From Gaiella sp. (GTDB lineage Bacteria > Actinomycetota > Thermoleophilia > Gaiellales > Gaiellaceae): DNA of 64,000 bases. The notes beneath the pieces were generated by a model. The model did not search any database, was not told the DNA's origin, and saw only the letters and a list, made by a program, of their open reading frames with translations. Made by a program: the position numbers and the translations under genes. Below are positions 19,779-31,973 of the stretch, in pieces (the stretch's first letter is position 1; each line of letters begins with the position of its first letter). The DNA is taken from assembly GCA_027493885.1 (NCBI GenBank), contig JAOSJZ010000001.1:124001-188000 (forward strand). The letters are read 5' to 3'.

Positions 19779-20896
19779 GGCCGCTCGCCGGCCCGCGACC
19801 GCGTGTTGTCCGGGCGACCCTCGACGGGCTCGTGCCGTACGAGCCCGGGAAGCCGGTCGAGACCGTCCAGCGGGAGCTCGGCCTCGACCACGTCGTCAAG
19901 CTCGCCTCCAACGAGGGCCCGTTCGGCCCGTTCCCCGAGGCGCTCGAGGCGATCGAGCGCGTGCTCGCCGAGTCGAACCGCTACCCGGACGGCGGCTGCT
20001 ACCGGCTGCGGGAGGAGCTTGCCGGACGTCACGGGGTGGAGTTCGGCGAGGTGATCGTCGCCGCGGGGGCAGACGCCGTGATCGGCTACGCCTGTCAGGC
20101 GACCCTCGACCCCGGTGACGAGATCGTGACACCGTGGCCCTCGTTTCCGAGCTACGTGCTCGACCCGCTCAAGGCCGGCGCGGTCACGGCGCGGGTGCCC
20201 CTGCGCGAGGGCCGCGTCGACGTCGATGCGCTCCTCGAGGCGGTCACGGTGCGAACGAAGCTCGCGTTTCTGCCCACGGTGAACAACCCGACGGGGACGA
20301 TGACGCCCCGCGCGGAGCTCCACCGGTTTCTCGACGCCCTTCCGGAGCACGTCCTGACCGTGGTCGACGAGGCATACCTCCAGTACGTCGACGACCCCGA
20401 CTTCCCCGACGCGATCTCGGAGGCGGCCGGGCAGGGACGTCGCGTGCTCGTGCTGCGCACCTTCTCGAAGATCTACGGGCTCGCCGGGCTACGCGTCGGG
20501 TACGGCGTCGGGCCGGCCGAGGTGATCGCCGCGATGCGCAAGGTCCAGCGCGCGTTCGACGTCACGACGCCCGCCCAGGAGGCGGCGCTGGCGAGCCTCG
20601 ACGGTGAGCTGGAGCTGGCGCGCCGCCGCGCGGTGAACCGGGAGGCGATGACCGCGCTCGAGGCCGTGCTCCGCGGGTACGGCTTCGACCCGATCGCGCC
20701 CGCGGTGGGGAACTTCCTCTACGTCGACGTCGGCGAGGACGCCGATACGCTCAACGACAACCTGCTGCGCCGCGGCGTGATCGTCCGTCCGATGGGCTCG
20801 TTCGGCGCGCCGACGGCGCTGCGGATCACCGCCGGGACGCCGGAGGAGATCGCCTTCCTCGCAGAGCAGCTCGCCGCGGTCTTCTCGAACGCCTAA
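19775..20896 (+). CDS. hisC: histidinol-phosphate aminotransferase
   Basis: LASNEGPFGP; NNPTGTM; TFSKIYGLAGLRVGYGV (PLP Lys). Confidence 0.92.
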   Translation: MRPLAGPRPRVVRATLDGLVPYEPGKPVETVQRELGLDHVVKLASNEGPFGPFPEALEAIERVLAESNRYPDGGCYRLREELAGRHGVEFGEVIVAAGADAVIGYACQATLDPGDEIVTPWPSFPSYVLDPLKAGAVTARVPLREGRVDVDALLEAVTVRTKLAFLPTVNNPTGTMTPRAELHRFLDALPEHVLTVVDEAYLQYVDDPDFPDAISEAAGQGRRVLVLRTFSKIYGLAGLRVGYGVGPAEVIAAMRKVQRAFDVTTPAQEAALASLDGELELARRRAVNREAMTALEAVLRGYGFDPIAPAVGNFLYVDVGEDADTLNDNLLRRGVIVRPMGSFGAPTALRITAGTPEEIAFLAEQLAAVFSNA

Positions 20897-20958
20897 ACGA
20901 CGCCCGCCGGGGCGACCGCTACCGTTCGCTGCTCGGGCGCACGGTCGCCCCGCTTTCC

Positions 20959-22899
20959 ATGCGAACGACGCTGAAGAGAGGAGTCGGCCGGGGCGCGACC
21001 TCGAACGGGAACGGCCGGGCCACGGTCCCGCCCGCGCCGCTCGGCGCCGTCACCGTTTACCGCCAGCCGCCCCCGCCCGCCCGCGGCCGGCGCTCGCTCG
21101 TGCTCGCGATCCTCGGCTGGTCGGCACTCGTGCTCGCGATCCTCGTCGGCGGCACCGCCGGCGGCGCGTACCTGTACCTCCACGAGACCGTCGCCGCGGT
21201 GGCGCCGAAGTCGGTCGAGGTCAAGAAGGCGCTCAAGTCGCTCGAGATCGCCCTTCCGGGGGAGCCGGCGACCGCGCTCGTGATCGGCTACGACCACCGC
21301 GCGGACGAGGGCAAGGACGCTCCGTCGCGGTCGGACACGCTCATGCTCGTCCGCGCCGACCCGGGCGAGAAGACGATCTCGCTCCTCTCGTTCCCGCGCG
21401 ACCTGAACGTCCCGATCGACTGCCCGGGAAGCACGCCCTTCCTCGCGAAGATCAACGCCGCCTACGCGACGTGCGGCCCGACCGGCTCGCTCCGGACGAT
21501 CCGCAACCTCACGGGCCTCCCGATCAACTACATCATCACCGTCAACTTCCGGGGCTTCCGCCAACTCGTGGACAAGCTCGGCGGAGTCTGGATGGACGTC
21601 GACCGGCGCTACTTCAACGACCACGGCGGTCCCACCGGATACGCGAAGATCAACCTCCAGCCCGGGTACCAGCACCTCAACGGGACGAAGGCGCTCGACT
21701 TCGTTCGCTACCGGCACACGGACTCGGACATCTACCGCACCGCACGGCAGCAGCTCTTCGTCCGCTCCTTCAAGGACCAGATCGAGCACGCGTTCTCGCT
21801 GACGAGGCTGCCGCAGGTGATCAAGGTGATCACGCAGAACGTCGAGGTCGGGCAAGGAGGCGGGAGGGACGTGAGCGCCAAGACGGTGCTCCGCTACGCG
21901 GCGCTCGCGTATTCGCTGCCGCCCGGTCACGTCTTCCAGTCGCGCATCGACGGGCTCGAGGGGTTCGCCGACCTGACGACGGCGCCCGAGAACATCCAGC
22001 GGGCCGTCCGCGAGTTCCGCAATCCCGACGTCGAGTCCCCCGAGAAGGCGACCGCGGTTGCGCTCGGCGAGAAGCGCAAGGAGCGGGCCCCCAGCCCGCG
22101 CGAGACGAGCGTGCTCGTCCTGAACGGCAACGGCGTCGAGGGCGCGGCCGCCAGCGCGAGCTACCTCGTCGGCCAGCGCGGCTACCAGACGATCCAGCCG
22201 GCGAACGGCCTCCGGGCCGACGCGCCGAGCTTCGACTACTTCCGCACGCAGGTCTACTTCGACCCCGCCGTCAAAGGGGCGAAGCCGGCCGCGAGGAAGC
22301 TCGCCGCGCTCTTCGGGTCGGCGGACGTCGGCAAGGTCGTACCGAAGATCCGCGCGCTCTCGAACGACGCGATGCTCGTCGTCGTGCTCGGGCAGACGTT
22401 CCACGGCCGCCTCGCGTCCGCGCCGATCGACCAGACGCCGCAGCGGGCGCCCGCCAACGTCGTCTCGGGTGCGAGCGCGGCGGTCGACCTGCTCCGCCGC
22501 TACCGGCGGCAGATCGACTTCCCGCTGATGGTGCCGACCAGGATCGAGCGCTCGTCCTGGGTCGACTCGCAGACGCCGATCCGCGTCTACAAGATCGACC
22601 CCGACAAGAAGCGCTCGGCGGTGCGGCTGACGTACAGGATCGGCGACAACCAGTACTGGGGCGTGCAGATGACCGACTGGGACGACGCGCCCGTTCTCAC
22701 GGGCAGGAACCTCGTCCGCAGGATCGGCGGGCGGCGCTACGAGCTGTACTACAACGGGCCGAGCCTCCACATGGTCGTGCTCCGCACCGACGGCGCGACG
22801 TACTGGGTGGTCAACACGCTGCTCGACCGTCTTTCCAACGAGACGATGATCGCGATCGCGAAGGGCCTCAAGCCCCTCGCGACGGTCGACAAGCCGTAG
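20959..22899 (+). CDS. LytR-CpsA-Psr family protein with LytR C-terminal domain
   Basis: SDTLMLVRADPGEKTISLLSFPRDLNVPI; ALDFVRYRHTDSDIYRTARQQ. Confidence 0.9.
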   Translation: MRTTLKRGVGRGATSNGNGRATVPPAPLGAVTVYRQPPPPARGRRSLVLAILGWSALVLAILVGGTAGGAYLYLHETVAAVAPKSVEVKKALKSLEIALPGEPATALVIGYDHRADEGKDAPSRSDTLMLVRADPGEKTISLLSFPRDLNVPIDCPGSTPFLAKINAAYATCGPTGSLRTIRNLTGLPINYIITVNFRGFRQLVDKLGGVWMDVDRRYFNDHGGPTGYAKINLQPGYQHLNGTKALDFVRYRHTDSDIYRTARQQLFVRSFKDQIEHAFSLTRLPQVIKVITQNVEVGQGGGRDVSAKTVLRYAALAYSLPPGHVFQSRIDGLEGFADLTTAPENIQRAVREFRNPDVESPEKATAVALGEKRKERAPSPRETSVLVLNGNGVEGAAASASYLVGQRGYQTIQPANGLRADAPSFDYFRTQVYFDPAVKGAKPAARKLAALFGSADVGKVVPKIRALSNDAMLVVVLGQTFHGRLASAPIDQTPQRAPANVVSGASAAVDLLRRYRRQIDFPLMVPTRIERSSWVDSQTPIRVYKIDPDKKRSAVRLTYRIGDNQYWGVQMTDWDDAPVLTGRNLVRRIGGRRYELYYNGPSLHMVVLRTDGATYWVVNTLLDRLSNETMIAIAKGLKPLATVDKP

Positions 22900-22927
22900 G
22901 CCGCGAGCGACTATCGTGCCGGCCGAG

Positions 22928-25221
22928 ATGGCGGACACGGGGAAGCGCGTCGCGGTCTTCGGCGCGGGGTATGTCGGGCTCGTGACGGGCGCGTGCTTCG
23001 CCGACCTCGGCCACCGGGTCACGGTGCGGGACGTGATCCCCGGGCGGATCGAGGCGCTCCGCCGCGGCGAGGTGCCGATCTTCGAGCCCGGCCTCGACGA
23101 GCTGCTCGCCCGCAATCGCGAGCGGCTCTCCTTCACGCTCGACGTCGGCGAGGCCGTCGACGGCGCCGAGTTCGTCTACGTCGCGGTCGGGACGCCGCCG
23201 ACGTACTCGGGGACGCGGACCTGACGGCCGTCTGGACGGTGATCGACGAGCTGCCGCAGGTCGACCACCGCGTCGTCGTCGCGATGAAGAGCACCGTCCC
23301 CGTCGGCACGGGCGAGAAGGTCCGGCACCGGCTCGACGCCCGCGGGCTCCTCCATGTCGGCTACGTCTCGAACCCGGAGTTCACCGCCGAGGGCACGGCG
23401 ATCAGGGACTTCATGGCGCCCGACCGGATCGTGATCGGCGCCTTCGACGAGGCAGACGGCGACGCGGTCGAGGCGCTCCATGCGGGGATCGACGCGCCGC
23501 TGGTCCGTGCCGACGTCGCCTCCGCGGAGATGATCAAGCTGGCGGCCAACGCTGCGCTGATGACGCGGATCTCGTTCATCAACGAGATCGCGAACGTGTG
23601 CGAGGCGACCGGCGCCGACGTCGTCAAGGTCGCCGAGGGGATCGGCCACGACCGCCGCATCGGCAAGAGCTTTCTCCGCGCCGGCGTCGGCTTCGGCGGC
23701 TCCTGCCTCGCGGGAGAGGAGACGGCGCTCGTGCGCCGGGGTAGCACGACCTCGCTCGTGACGCTCGAGGCGCTCTACGAAGGGACCGAGCCGCTCGCGG
23801 ACGTCGAGATCCTCACGTGGCGCGGCGACGGCGACGGTACCGAGTTCCGGCCGATCGAGGTTCTGACCCGTCGCCATTTCAACGGCGACCTGCTCCGGGT
23901 TCGGACGAAGATGGGTCGTCGTGTCCGTTGCACGCCCGATCATCCGTTCGTCGTTCGCGACGGCTCCCGCGTGCTCGCGCAGGACCTGACGACCGCCGAC
24001 TGGATTCCACTTGCGCAGGGGGCGCCCTACGACGTCGTTCGTGCCGGAGCTTTGAGGCTGCCGGAGGCCGCACGACTCGATCTCGAGCTCGGAGACGCGA
24101 CGGTGGGTACGGCGAAGAACGACACCCATGTGCCTGTGACGATCGAAGCAACCCGTGCGTTCTGGCGCGTCGCCGGCCTCGCGCAGGGACCGACGTGCTG
24201 CGACCAGCGGGTTCCGGATGCGCTCTGGAACGAGCCGCCCGAGCACAAGCTCGCGTTCCTCTCCGGTCTCTGGCAGGGAGACGGCTCGTGGTCACTGGTG
24301 CGTGGGGGGCCGAGCGTCGTCCTCGAGCTGGGAACCGCCAGCCGGGAGCTGGCCGACGGCGTGCAGCGGCTGCTCGGCGACCTCGGAGTCGTCGCCTCGG
24401 TCGAGGTGGGGCGCGTCTCGAAGTCGACCGTGGACACCTTCTGGGTGCGCATCTCCGGGGCCGGTCAGGTCGAGGCGATGCTCGAGCTCGTCGAGGAGAG
24501 CGATCGTCCGGCCGTCGTCGACTCGATCGGTCGCCAGGCGAAGCGGATCGCCCCCACGGGCTTTCGACGCGGCGACAACGCCGCCTGGGTCCGCGTCGTG
24601 GACGTCGAGCGCGAGCCCTTCTCGGGATTCGTGTACTCCCTCGAGGTGCCGCCCACGCACACCTTCGTCACGACCGGCGGGCTCGTCACGTCGAACTGCT
24701 TCCCGAAGGACTCCCTCGCGCTCAAGCAGCTCGCGGCGAACTCGGGCTACCACTTCCAGGTGCTGAACGCGGTGATCGAGGTGAACGAGCTCCAGAAGCG
24801 GCGCGTGATCGGCAAGCTCACGCAGCTGCTCGGGTCGCTGCGCGGCACGCGGATCGCGCTCCTCGGGCTCGCGTTCAAGCCGAACACGGACGACACGCGC
24901 GAGGCGCCGGCCTTCGTGCTGGCCGGGCGCCTGCTCGCGGAGGGCGCCGACGTGGTGACGTGGGACCCGGTCGCGCACGCCGACGGGCTGCACGGCGTGG
25001 AGCAGGTCGGCTCCGTCGAGGACGCGGTGCGCGGCGCCGACGCCGTCGTGCTCGTGACGGAGTGGCCAGAGCTCGCCGACGTCGACTGGGCCGCGCTCGC
25101 GGCGACGATGCGACGGTGCGTCTTCGTCGACGGCCGCAACATGCTCGACCCCGAAGCGATGCGCGCGGCCGGGTTCACCTACGACGCGATCGGGCGTGCC
25201 GCGGCGAACGGTCCCCGCTGA
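22928..25221 (+). CDS. ugd: UDP-glucose 6-dehydrogenase interrupted by an intein (apparent -1 indel near 23210)
   Basis: VAVFGAGYVGLVTGACFADLGH; GVGFGGS|intein|CFPKDSLALKQLA. Confidence 0.9.
23704..24696 (+). other. intein (331 aa) inserted just before the catalytic Cys of UDP-glucose dehydrogenase
   Basis: Block A CLAGEETALV; block B CTPDHPFVV; LAGLIDADG-like FLSGLWQGDGSW; blocks F/G VYSLEVPPTHTFVTTGGLVTSN followed by C+1. Confidence 0.92.
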
Positions 25222-25914
25222 TGGAGGCGATCGTCCTCGCCGGTGGCAAGGCCGAGCGGCTCGGCGACGCCGCGGGGGGCCTGCCGAAGTCGCTCGTGCC
25301 GGTCGGAGGCCGGCCGCTCCTCGCCTGGCAGATCGGCAGGCTCGCGCGGGCCGGGGTCGACCGCGTGATCGTGAGCTGCCTCGCGGGGCAAGAGGAGGCA
25401 TTCCTCGACGGGCTCGGCTCCCTCGGTGTCGGGCTCGTGTGCGCGGGCGAGCCCGAGCGGCTCGGCCGCGGCGGCGGCATCCGCTTCGCCGCCGGCTTCC
25501 GCGGGGAGACGGGCGACGTGCTCGCGATGAACGGCGACGAGCTGGTCGACGTCGAGTTCGGCGCGCTGCTCGCGCGGCACCGCTCGACGGGGAGCGGCCG
25601 CGACGGTGACCGTCGCGCAGCCGCCGTCCCAGTTCGGCCAGGTCGACCTCACGGACGACGACGTCGTCACGGGCTTCCACGAGGTCTCCCGCGTGCCGTA
25701 CTGGGTCAACTGCGGCATCTACGTCCTCTCCGAGGAGGCGCTCGCGCGCTTCCCGGAGAAGGGTGACCACGAGACGACGGCGTTCCCCGAGCTCGCGGCC
25801 GAGGGCAAGCTGCGCGCGTTCCGCCACACGGGCCTCTGGCTGACCGTCAACACGCCGAAGGAGCTCCGGCGGGCCGACCAGTACGTAGCCGAGCACCGGG
25901 AATGGCTGGCGTGA
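25221..25914 (+). CDS. sugar nucleotidyltransferase (apparent +1 indel near 25595)
   Basis: MEAIVLAGGKAERLGDAAGGLPKSLVPVGGRPLL; NGDELVD; second half in another frame. Confidence 0.82.
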
Positions 25915-26291
25915 AGGGCCGGTACGCGGTCGAGCCGCGACGGGTCGAGAAGCCGTGGGGCTGGGAGCTCGTCTGGGCGGAGGCGGAGGCGTACGTCGGC
26001 AAGCTCCTCTTCGTGCGAGCCGGCCACTCGCTCAGCCTCCAGTACCACGAGGTGAAGGACGAGTCCTGGCTCGTGCAGCAGGGGCGCGCGTCGCTCGAGG
26101 TCGGCGAGGTCGGCGGCCCCCTCGAGACGGTCGAGATCGGCCCCGACGACTCGTTCCGGTTCCGCCCGGGCACGGTGCACCGCGTGACCGCGATCGAGGA
26201 CACGCTGATCGTCGAGGTGTCAACCCCGCACCTCGACGACGTCGTCCGGCTCGAGGACCGCTACGGACGCGAAGGTACGAGCGCGCCTTGA
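25902..26291 (+). CDS. cupin-domain, mannose-6-phosphate isomerase-like protein
   Basis: KPWGWELVWAEAEAYVGKLLFVRAGHSLSLQYHEVKDESW; FRPGTVHRV. Confidence 0.87.
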   Translation: MAGVKGRYAVEPRRVEKPWGWELVWAEAEAYVGKLLFVRAGHSLSLQYHEVKDESWLVQQGRASLEVGEVGGPLETVEIGPDDSFRFRPGTVHRVTAIEDTLIVEVSTPHLDDVVRLEDRYGREGTSAP

Positions 26292-26445
26292 CGCGAACGC
26301 GTCTGGGAGGTCGTGTCGAACACCTCCTCTCGGCGATGGTCGACGAGCCGCGCGGTTCCGCGGCGGAGCTCCGCCCGTGATCGTTGGCCCAGCCTGGAGC
26401 GTTCTCCCTCCACCGCCTCGCCGACGCCCGTAACGCCGCGTGCGT

Positions 26446-26483
26446 CATGGTGGTGGCCCGTCAACGGGCTGGCCACCACCATG
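26446..26483. repeat. inverted repeat catggtggtggcc ... ggccaccaccatg (13-bp perfect stem), possible terminator or operator
   Basis: Direct reading. Confidence 0.7.
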
Positions 26484-26541
26484 GACAGATGCGACGAGGT
26501 GAGACGCCAAACGCTCGACCTTGACAGAACTATGGTAAGGT

Positions 26542-28192
<1,651 letters not shown>

Positions 28193-28208
28193 TGGCGGAG
28201 GACAACCC

Positions 28209-28236
28209 CTGGTGTCCGACTTCGGTCGGACACCAG
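28209..28236. repeat. palindrome ctggtgtccgac-ttcg-gtcggacaccag
   Basis: 12-bp perfect stem. Confidence 0.9.
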
Positions 28237-29246
28237 ACGTCCATGGCGACGCGCAGCTCCGGGGTGTCCGACTGACGTCGGACACCCCGGAGCTCGAGCC
28301 GCACCGGATCGTCCGCCTCGAGGACGACGCAGTCGTCGTCCTCGACCAGCGACGGCTGCCCGAGGACGAGGTCGACCTCCGCTGCCGCTCGGCGGCGGAG
28401 GTCGCGGAGGCGATCCGGACGCTCGCCGTGCGCGGGGCGCCGGCGATCGGGGTCGCGGCGGCCTACGGGATGGCGCTCGCCGCGGAGCGCGGCGACGACC
28501 TGGACGTCGCGTTCGAAGCGCTTGCCTCCTCGCGGCCGACCGCCGTCAACCTCCGCTGGGCACTCGAGACGATGCGCGACGAGCCGACCCGCGCGCGCGC
28601 CGAGCGGATCCATGCCGACCAGGTCGACCGCTGCCGAGCGATGGGGGGGCATGCGGTCGAGCTCTTCCCGGCCGACGCTCGGGTGTTGACGCACTGCAAC
28701 GCCGGCGGGCTCGCGACCGGTGGCTACGGCACGGCCCTCGGTGCGATTCGGGCGGCCTGGGAGGCCGGGCGCGTCGAGCACGTCTGGGTGGACGAGACCC
28801 GGCCGCTCCTCCAGGGCGCGCGACTGACGGCCTGGGAGCTCGAGCAGCTCGGGATCCCGCATGCGGTGATCGCCGACGCTGCCGCGGCCTCGTTCATGGC
28901 GCGCGGCGAGGTCGACCTGGTCGTGACCGGCGCCGACCGGATCGCCGCGAACGGCGACACCGCGAACAAGGTCGGGACATACGGGCTCGCGGTCGCCGCG
29001 AGGCATCACGGGCTGCCGCTCGTCGTCGTCGCGCCGACGTCGACCCTGGACCCGCGAGCGGCCGCCGGCGACGACATCCCGATCGAGGAGCGTGAGCCTG
29101 CGGAGGTCACGGGCCGTTTCGGCGCGCGGAACCCCGCGTTCGACGTGACGCCCGGCGCGCTCGTCGCCGCAATCGTCACCGAGCGCGGGATCCACCGCGC
29201 GCCGTACACCGAGACGCTGCCGCGCGGTACCGCGGCCGTACGATGA
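28212..29246 (+). CDS. mtnA: S-methyl-5-thioribose-1-phosphate isomerase (start uncertain)
   Basis: [84 protein letters not shown]. Confidence 0.93.
   Translation: MSDFGRTPDVHGDAQLRGVRLTSDTPELEPHRIVRLEDDAVVVLDQRRLPEDEVDLRCRSAAEVAEAIRTLAVRGAPAIGVAAAYGMALAAERGDDLDVAFEALASSRPTAVNLRWALETMRDEPTRARAERIHADQVDRCRAMGGHAVELFPADARVLTHCNAGGLATGGYGTALGAIRAAWEAGRVEHVWVDETRPLLQGARLTAWELEQLGIPHAVIADAAAASFMARGEVDLVVTGADRIAANGDTANKVGTYGLAVAARHHGLPLVVVAPTSTLDPRAAAGDDIPIEEREPAEVTGRFGARNPAFDVTPGALVAAIVTERGIHRAPYTETLPRGTAAVR
28255..28294. repeat. palindrome agctccggggtgtccgac-tgac-gtcggacaccccggagct
   Basis: 18-bp perfect stem. Confidence 0.92.
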
Positions 29247-30349
29247 TCCTCGGCGACGTCGACGCCGCGACGAGGGAGGTGCTCGAGCGGTTCGGGTTCG
29301 ACGCGACCGTCTTCGAGCGGCTACGCGAGCGGGTCCGATCGGGAGAGCTCTCGCTCGCGTCGAACGTCGTCCGCGGCCGGGTCGAGCCGCCCGAGGCGGA
29401 TGACGTGACGCCGCTCCCGCGGCCCGGCTCGCCGGCCTGGGATGCGGCTCGCGAAGCGGGGCTCGAGGCGTTCCGCTCCGGTCGCGTCGCCCAGGTCGTG
29501 CTCGCAGGCGGCATGGCGACACGGTTCGGCGGCGTTGTGAAAGGCGCCGTCGAGGCGCTCGACGGGCGCAGCTTCCTCTCCTGGAAGCTCGGGGAGACGG
29601 CGCGGCTCGGCTCCGCGCTCGGTGTCGAGATCCCCGTCGCGCTGATGACGAGCTTCCAGACCGACGATGCGACCCGGGCCCACGTCGCGGGCCTCGGCCT
29701 GCCGACGCCGCTTCGGTTCTCGCAATTCGTCTCGCTCCGCCTGACGGAGCGGGGCGACCTCTTCCTCGAGAACGGCCGCCCATCGCTCTACGCACCCGGT
29801 CACGGCGACCTGCTCGACGCGATCCGGCACTCGGGAGCCCTCGCGGCGCTGCGGGCGCGCGGGGTCGAGCACCTGGCGGTCTCGAACGTCGACAACCTCG
29901 GCGCCCGCCTCGATCCGGTCGTGGTGGGGATGCACGTTCTCAGGGGACGGCCGATGACCGCCGAGGTCGCCGGCAAGGAGGGCGACCTGGGCGGCGCCCC
30001 TGCGCGGGTGAACGGACGGCTCGGGCTGCTCGAAGGACCGCAGTTCCCGGCGGGCTTCGACCAGGACCGCATCCGCGTGTTCAACACGAACACGACTACG
30101 CTCGCGCTCGACGCGGTCGATCGCCCCATCGACCTGCCGTGGCTCTACGTCGAGAAGTCGGTCGCCGGCGCCACGGCCGTTCAACTCGAGCGCCTCTACC
30201 ACCATGTGAGCTGGGAGCTCGAGACGACCTTTCTCGAGGTGCCGCGGTCGGGCCCGCGAGGGCGGTTCTTCCCGATCAAGGAGCCACCCGACCTCGCGCA
30301 CTCGCGGGCTGCCCTCCGCGAGATGCTGGCCGCGTCGGTTCTCCACTAG
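29243..30349 (+). CDS. UTP--glucose-1-phosphate uridylyltransferase family (UDPGP-like)
   Basis: [48 protein letters not shown]. Confidence 0.82.
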   Translation: MILGDVDAATREVLERFGFDATVFERLRERVRSGELSLASNVVRGRVEPPEADDVTPLPRPGSPAWDAAREAGLEAFRSGRVAQVVLAGGMATRFGGVVKGAVEALDGRSFLSWKLGETARLGSALGVEIPVALMTSFQTDDATRAHVAGLGLPTPLRFSQFVSLRLTERGDLFLENGRPSLYAPGHGDLLDAIRHSGALAALRARGVEHLAVSNVDNLGARLDPVVVGMHVLRGRPMTAEVAGKEGDLGGAPARVNGRLGLLEGPQFPAGFDQDRIRVFNTNTTTLALDAVDRPIDLPWLYVEKSVAGATAVQLERLYHHVSWELETTFLEVPRSGPRGRFFPIKEPPDLAHSRAALREMLAASVLH

Positions 30350-30409
30350 GCACGAAGTCGGTACGAAGCCGGCACGAAGACGTCACACATTGCGCCCTAG
30401 CGTGGCGGC

Positions 30410-31071
30410 ATGGGGCTGCTCGGCCTCCTGCTCCCGAACCGGTGCGCCGCGTGCGGCGTCCCGGGCGCTGCGCTCTGCCCACGCTGCCAGGCCGGCCTGA
30501 TCCGCATCGCTCCGCCCGTGTGCGAGCGATGCGGCGGTCCGGGCGCGTGGCCCGTGCGGCGCTGCGCCGAGTGCGCCGGACGTCGTCTCGGGTTCCGGAC
30601 CGCGCGGGGGCGATCCTCTACGACGTGCGGGCGCGGCCGCTCGTCTCGGCGTGGAAGGAGCGCGGCAGGCGCGATCTCGTCGAGCCGTTCGCGGGAGTCG
30701 TGGACGAGGTCATCTCCCGCCCGCAGGCCGGCGTCGTCACGTTCGTCCCCGGTGATCGCGAGCGGGGCCGGGACCGTGGCCACGAGCCCGCCGCGCGCCT
30801 GGCATCCGCTCTCGCCCGGCACTGGGGGCTTCCCGTGGCACGGCTCCTTGCCCGGGCGGGGCCGTCGCGACGGCAGGCCGGACTCCCTCGCACGGAGCGT
30901 CGGAGCAACGTCCGTGGGCTGTTCGTGGCACGCGCCCCGGTTACGGGAGCCGTCGTCCTCGTCGACGACGTGTACACGACGGGCGCGACGGCGTCTGCCT
31001 GTGCGAACGCGCTGCGGCGGGCCGGCGCCGCCCGCGTGGATGTCGTGTGCCTCGCTCGGGCGGTGCGCTAG
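30410..31071 (+). CDS. ComF-family phosphoribosyltransferase (apparent -1 indel in G5 run near 30605)
   Basis: CAACGVPGAALCPRCQAGL...CERCGGP Zn ribbon, then VVLVDDVYTTGATASACANALRRAG PRPP motif. Confidence 0.88.
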
Positions 31072-31102
31072 CGTTGGGCGTGAACCGATCAGAGGAGGCG
31101 CC

Positions 31103-31486
31103 ATGCGACTGCAGGTCACGATGCGGCACGGGCAGGTCAGCGACCACGTCCGGGGCTACGTGGAGTCGAAGTTCGCGAAGCTCGGCAAGCGCCTTCACGA
31201 GTCGACTCTCGTCGAGGTCGTGCTCGACCGGGAGCGCAACCCCCGGATCGCCGACGACCATGTCGTCGAGGCCGAGCTCCATCTCAAGGGACCTCATCTC
31301 CGGGGTCGCGAGGCGGCGACGACGTACGAGGCGGCAACGGACCTCCTCGTCGACAAGCTCGAGCGGCTCGTCGAGCGTGAGCGCGACAAGAGGGTGCAGG
31401 AGCCTCGCCGCCGGGCCCAGGGCACCGCCCCGCCCGAGCCGGTCCCGGTCGAGGAGATCGAGCAGGCGCTCCGCACCGCCGACTGA
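31103..31486 (+). CDS. hpf: ribosome hibernation-promoting factor family
   Basis: MRLQVTMRHGQVSDHVRGYVESKFAKLGKRLHES; gaggagg RBS. Confidence 0.9.
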   Translation: MRLQVTMRHGQVSDHVRGYVESKFAKLGKRLHESTLVEVVLDRERNPRIADDHVVEAELHLKGPHLRGREAATTYEAATDLLVDKLERLVERERDKRVQEPRRRAQGTAPPEPVPVEEIEQALRTAD

Positions 31487-31487
31487 G

Positions 31488-31973
31488 GTGCCGCTGCCCC
31501 ACGACCCCGGCCCGCACTGGGGTGAGGTGGGGATCCACGGGCTCCACCGTCATCGCGAATGGGACGCCCTCACGACCGTCGATGCGCCCGGTCACGCGGG
31601 TGTCGCGACGTGGTTCGTCGTCCTCGACACGGGCGAGATCGTCCAAGAGGAAGGGGACGCCGATCCCTCGCCGTTCGTCCCGGCAATCACGCTCGCCGCA
31701 CCGTTCCGGGTGCACGCCGTACGACGAGAGGGCGGGTTGTGGGTCGTCGCGACGAGGCGGATCGCGACGTACACGCTCCTGGAAGATCCGGGTGGCGACG
31801 CGGTCGTGGTCGCGTGGGACGGCGTCGAGCGGACGGTCCTGATCGACGGCGCGCCGACGCTCGCCGGCGTCCCGGAGCTCGAGCGGCTCGGCGCGGCACG
31901 GCACGCGACGTACGTCGTCGCCGCGACACGGCTCGTCCGGAGCGTTTGGGAAGCGTCGGTGGCGCCGCTATGA
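31488..31973 (+). CDS. hypothetical protein
   Basis: 162-aa ORF from GTG 31488, coupled to hpf. Confidence 0.6.
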   Translation: MPLPHDPGPHWGEVGIHGLHRHREWDALTTVDAPGHAGVATWFVVLDTGEIVQEEGDADPSPFVPAITLAAPFRVHAVRREGGLWVVATRRIATYTLLEDPGGDAVVVAWDGVERTVLIDGAPTLAGVPELERLGAARHATYVVAATRLVRSVWEASVAPL

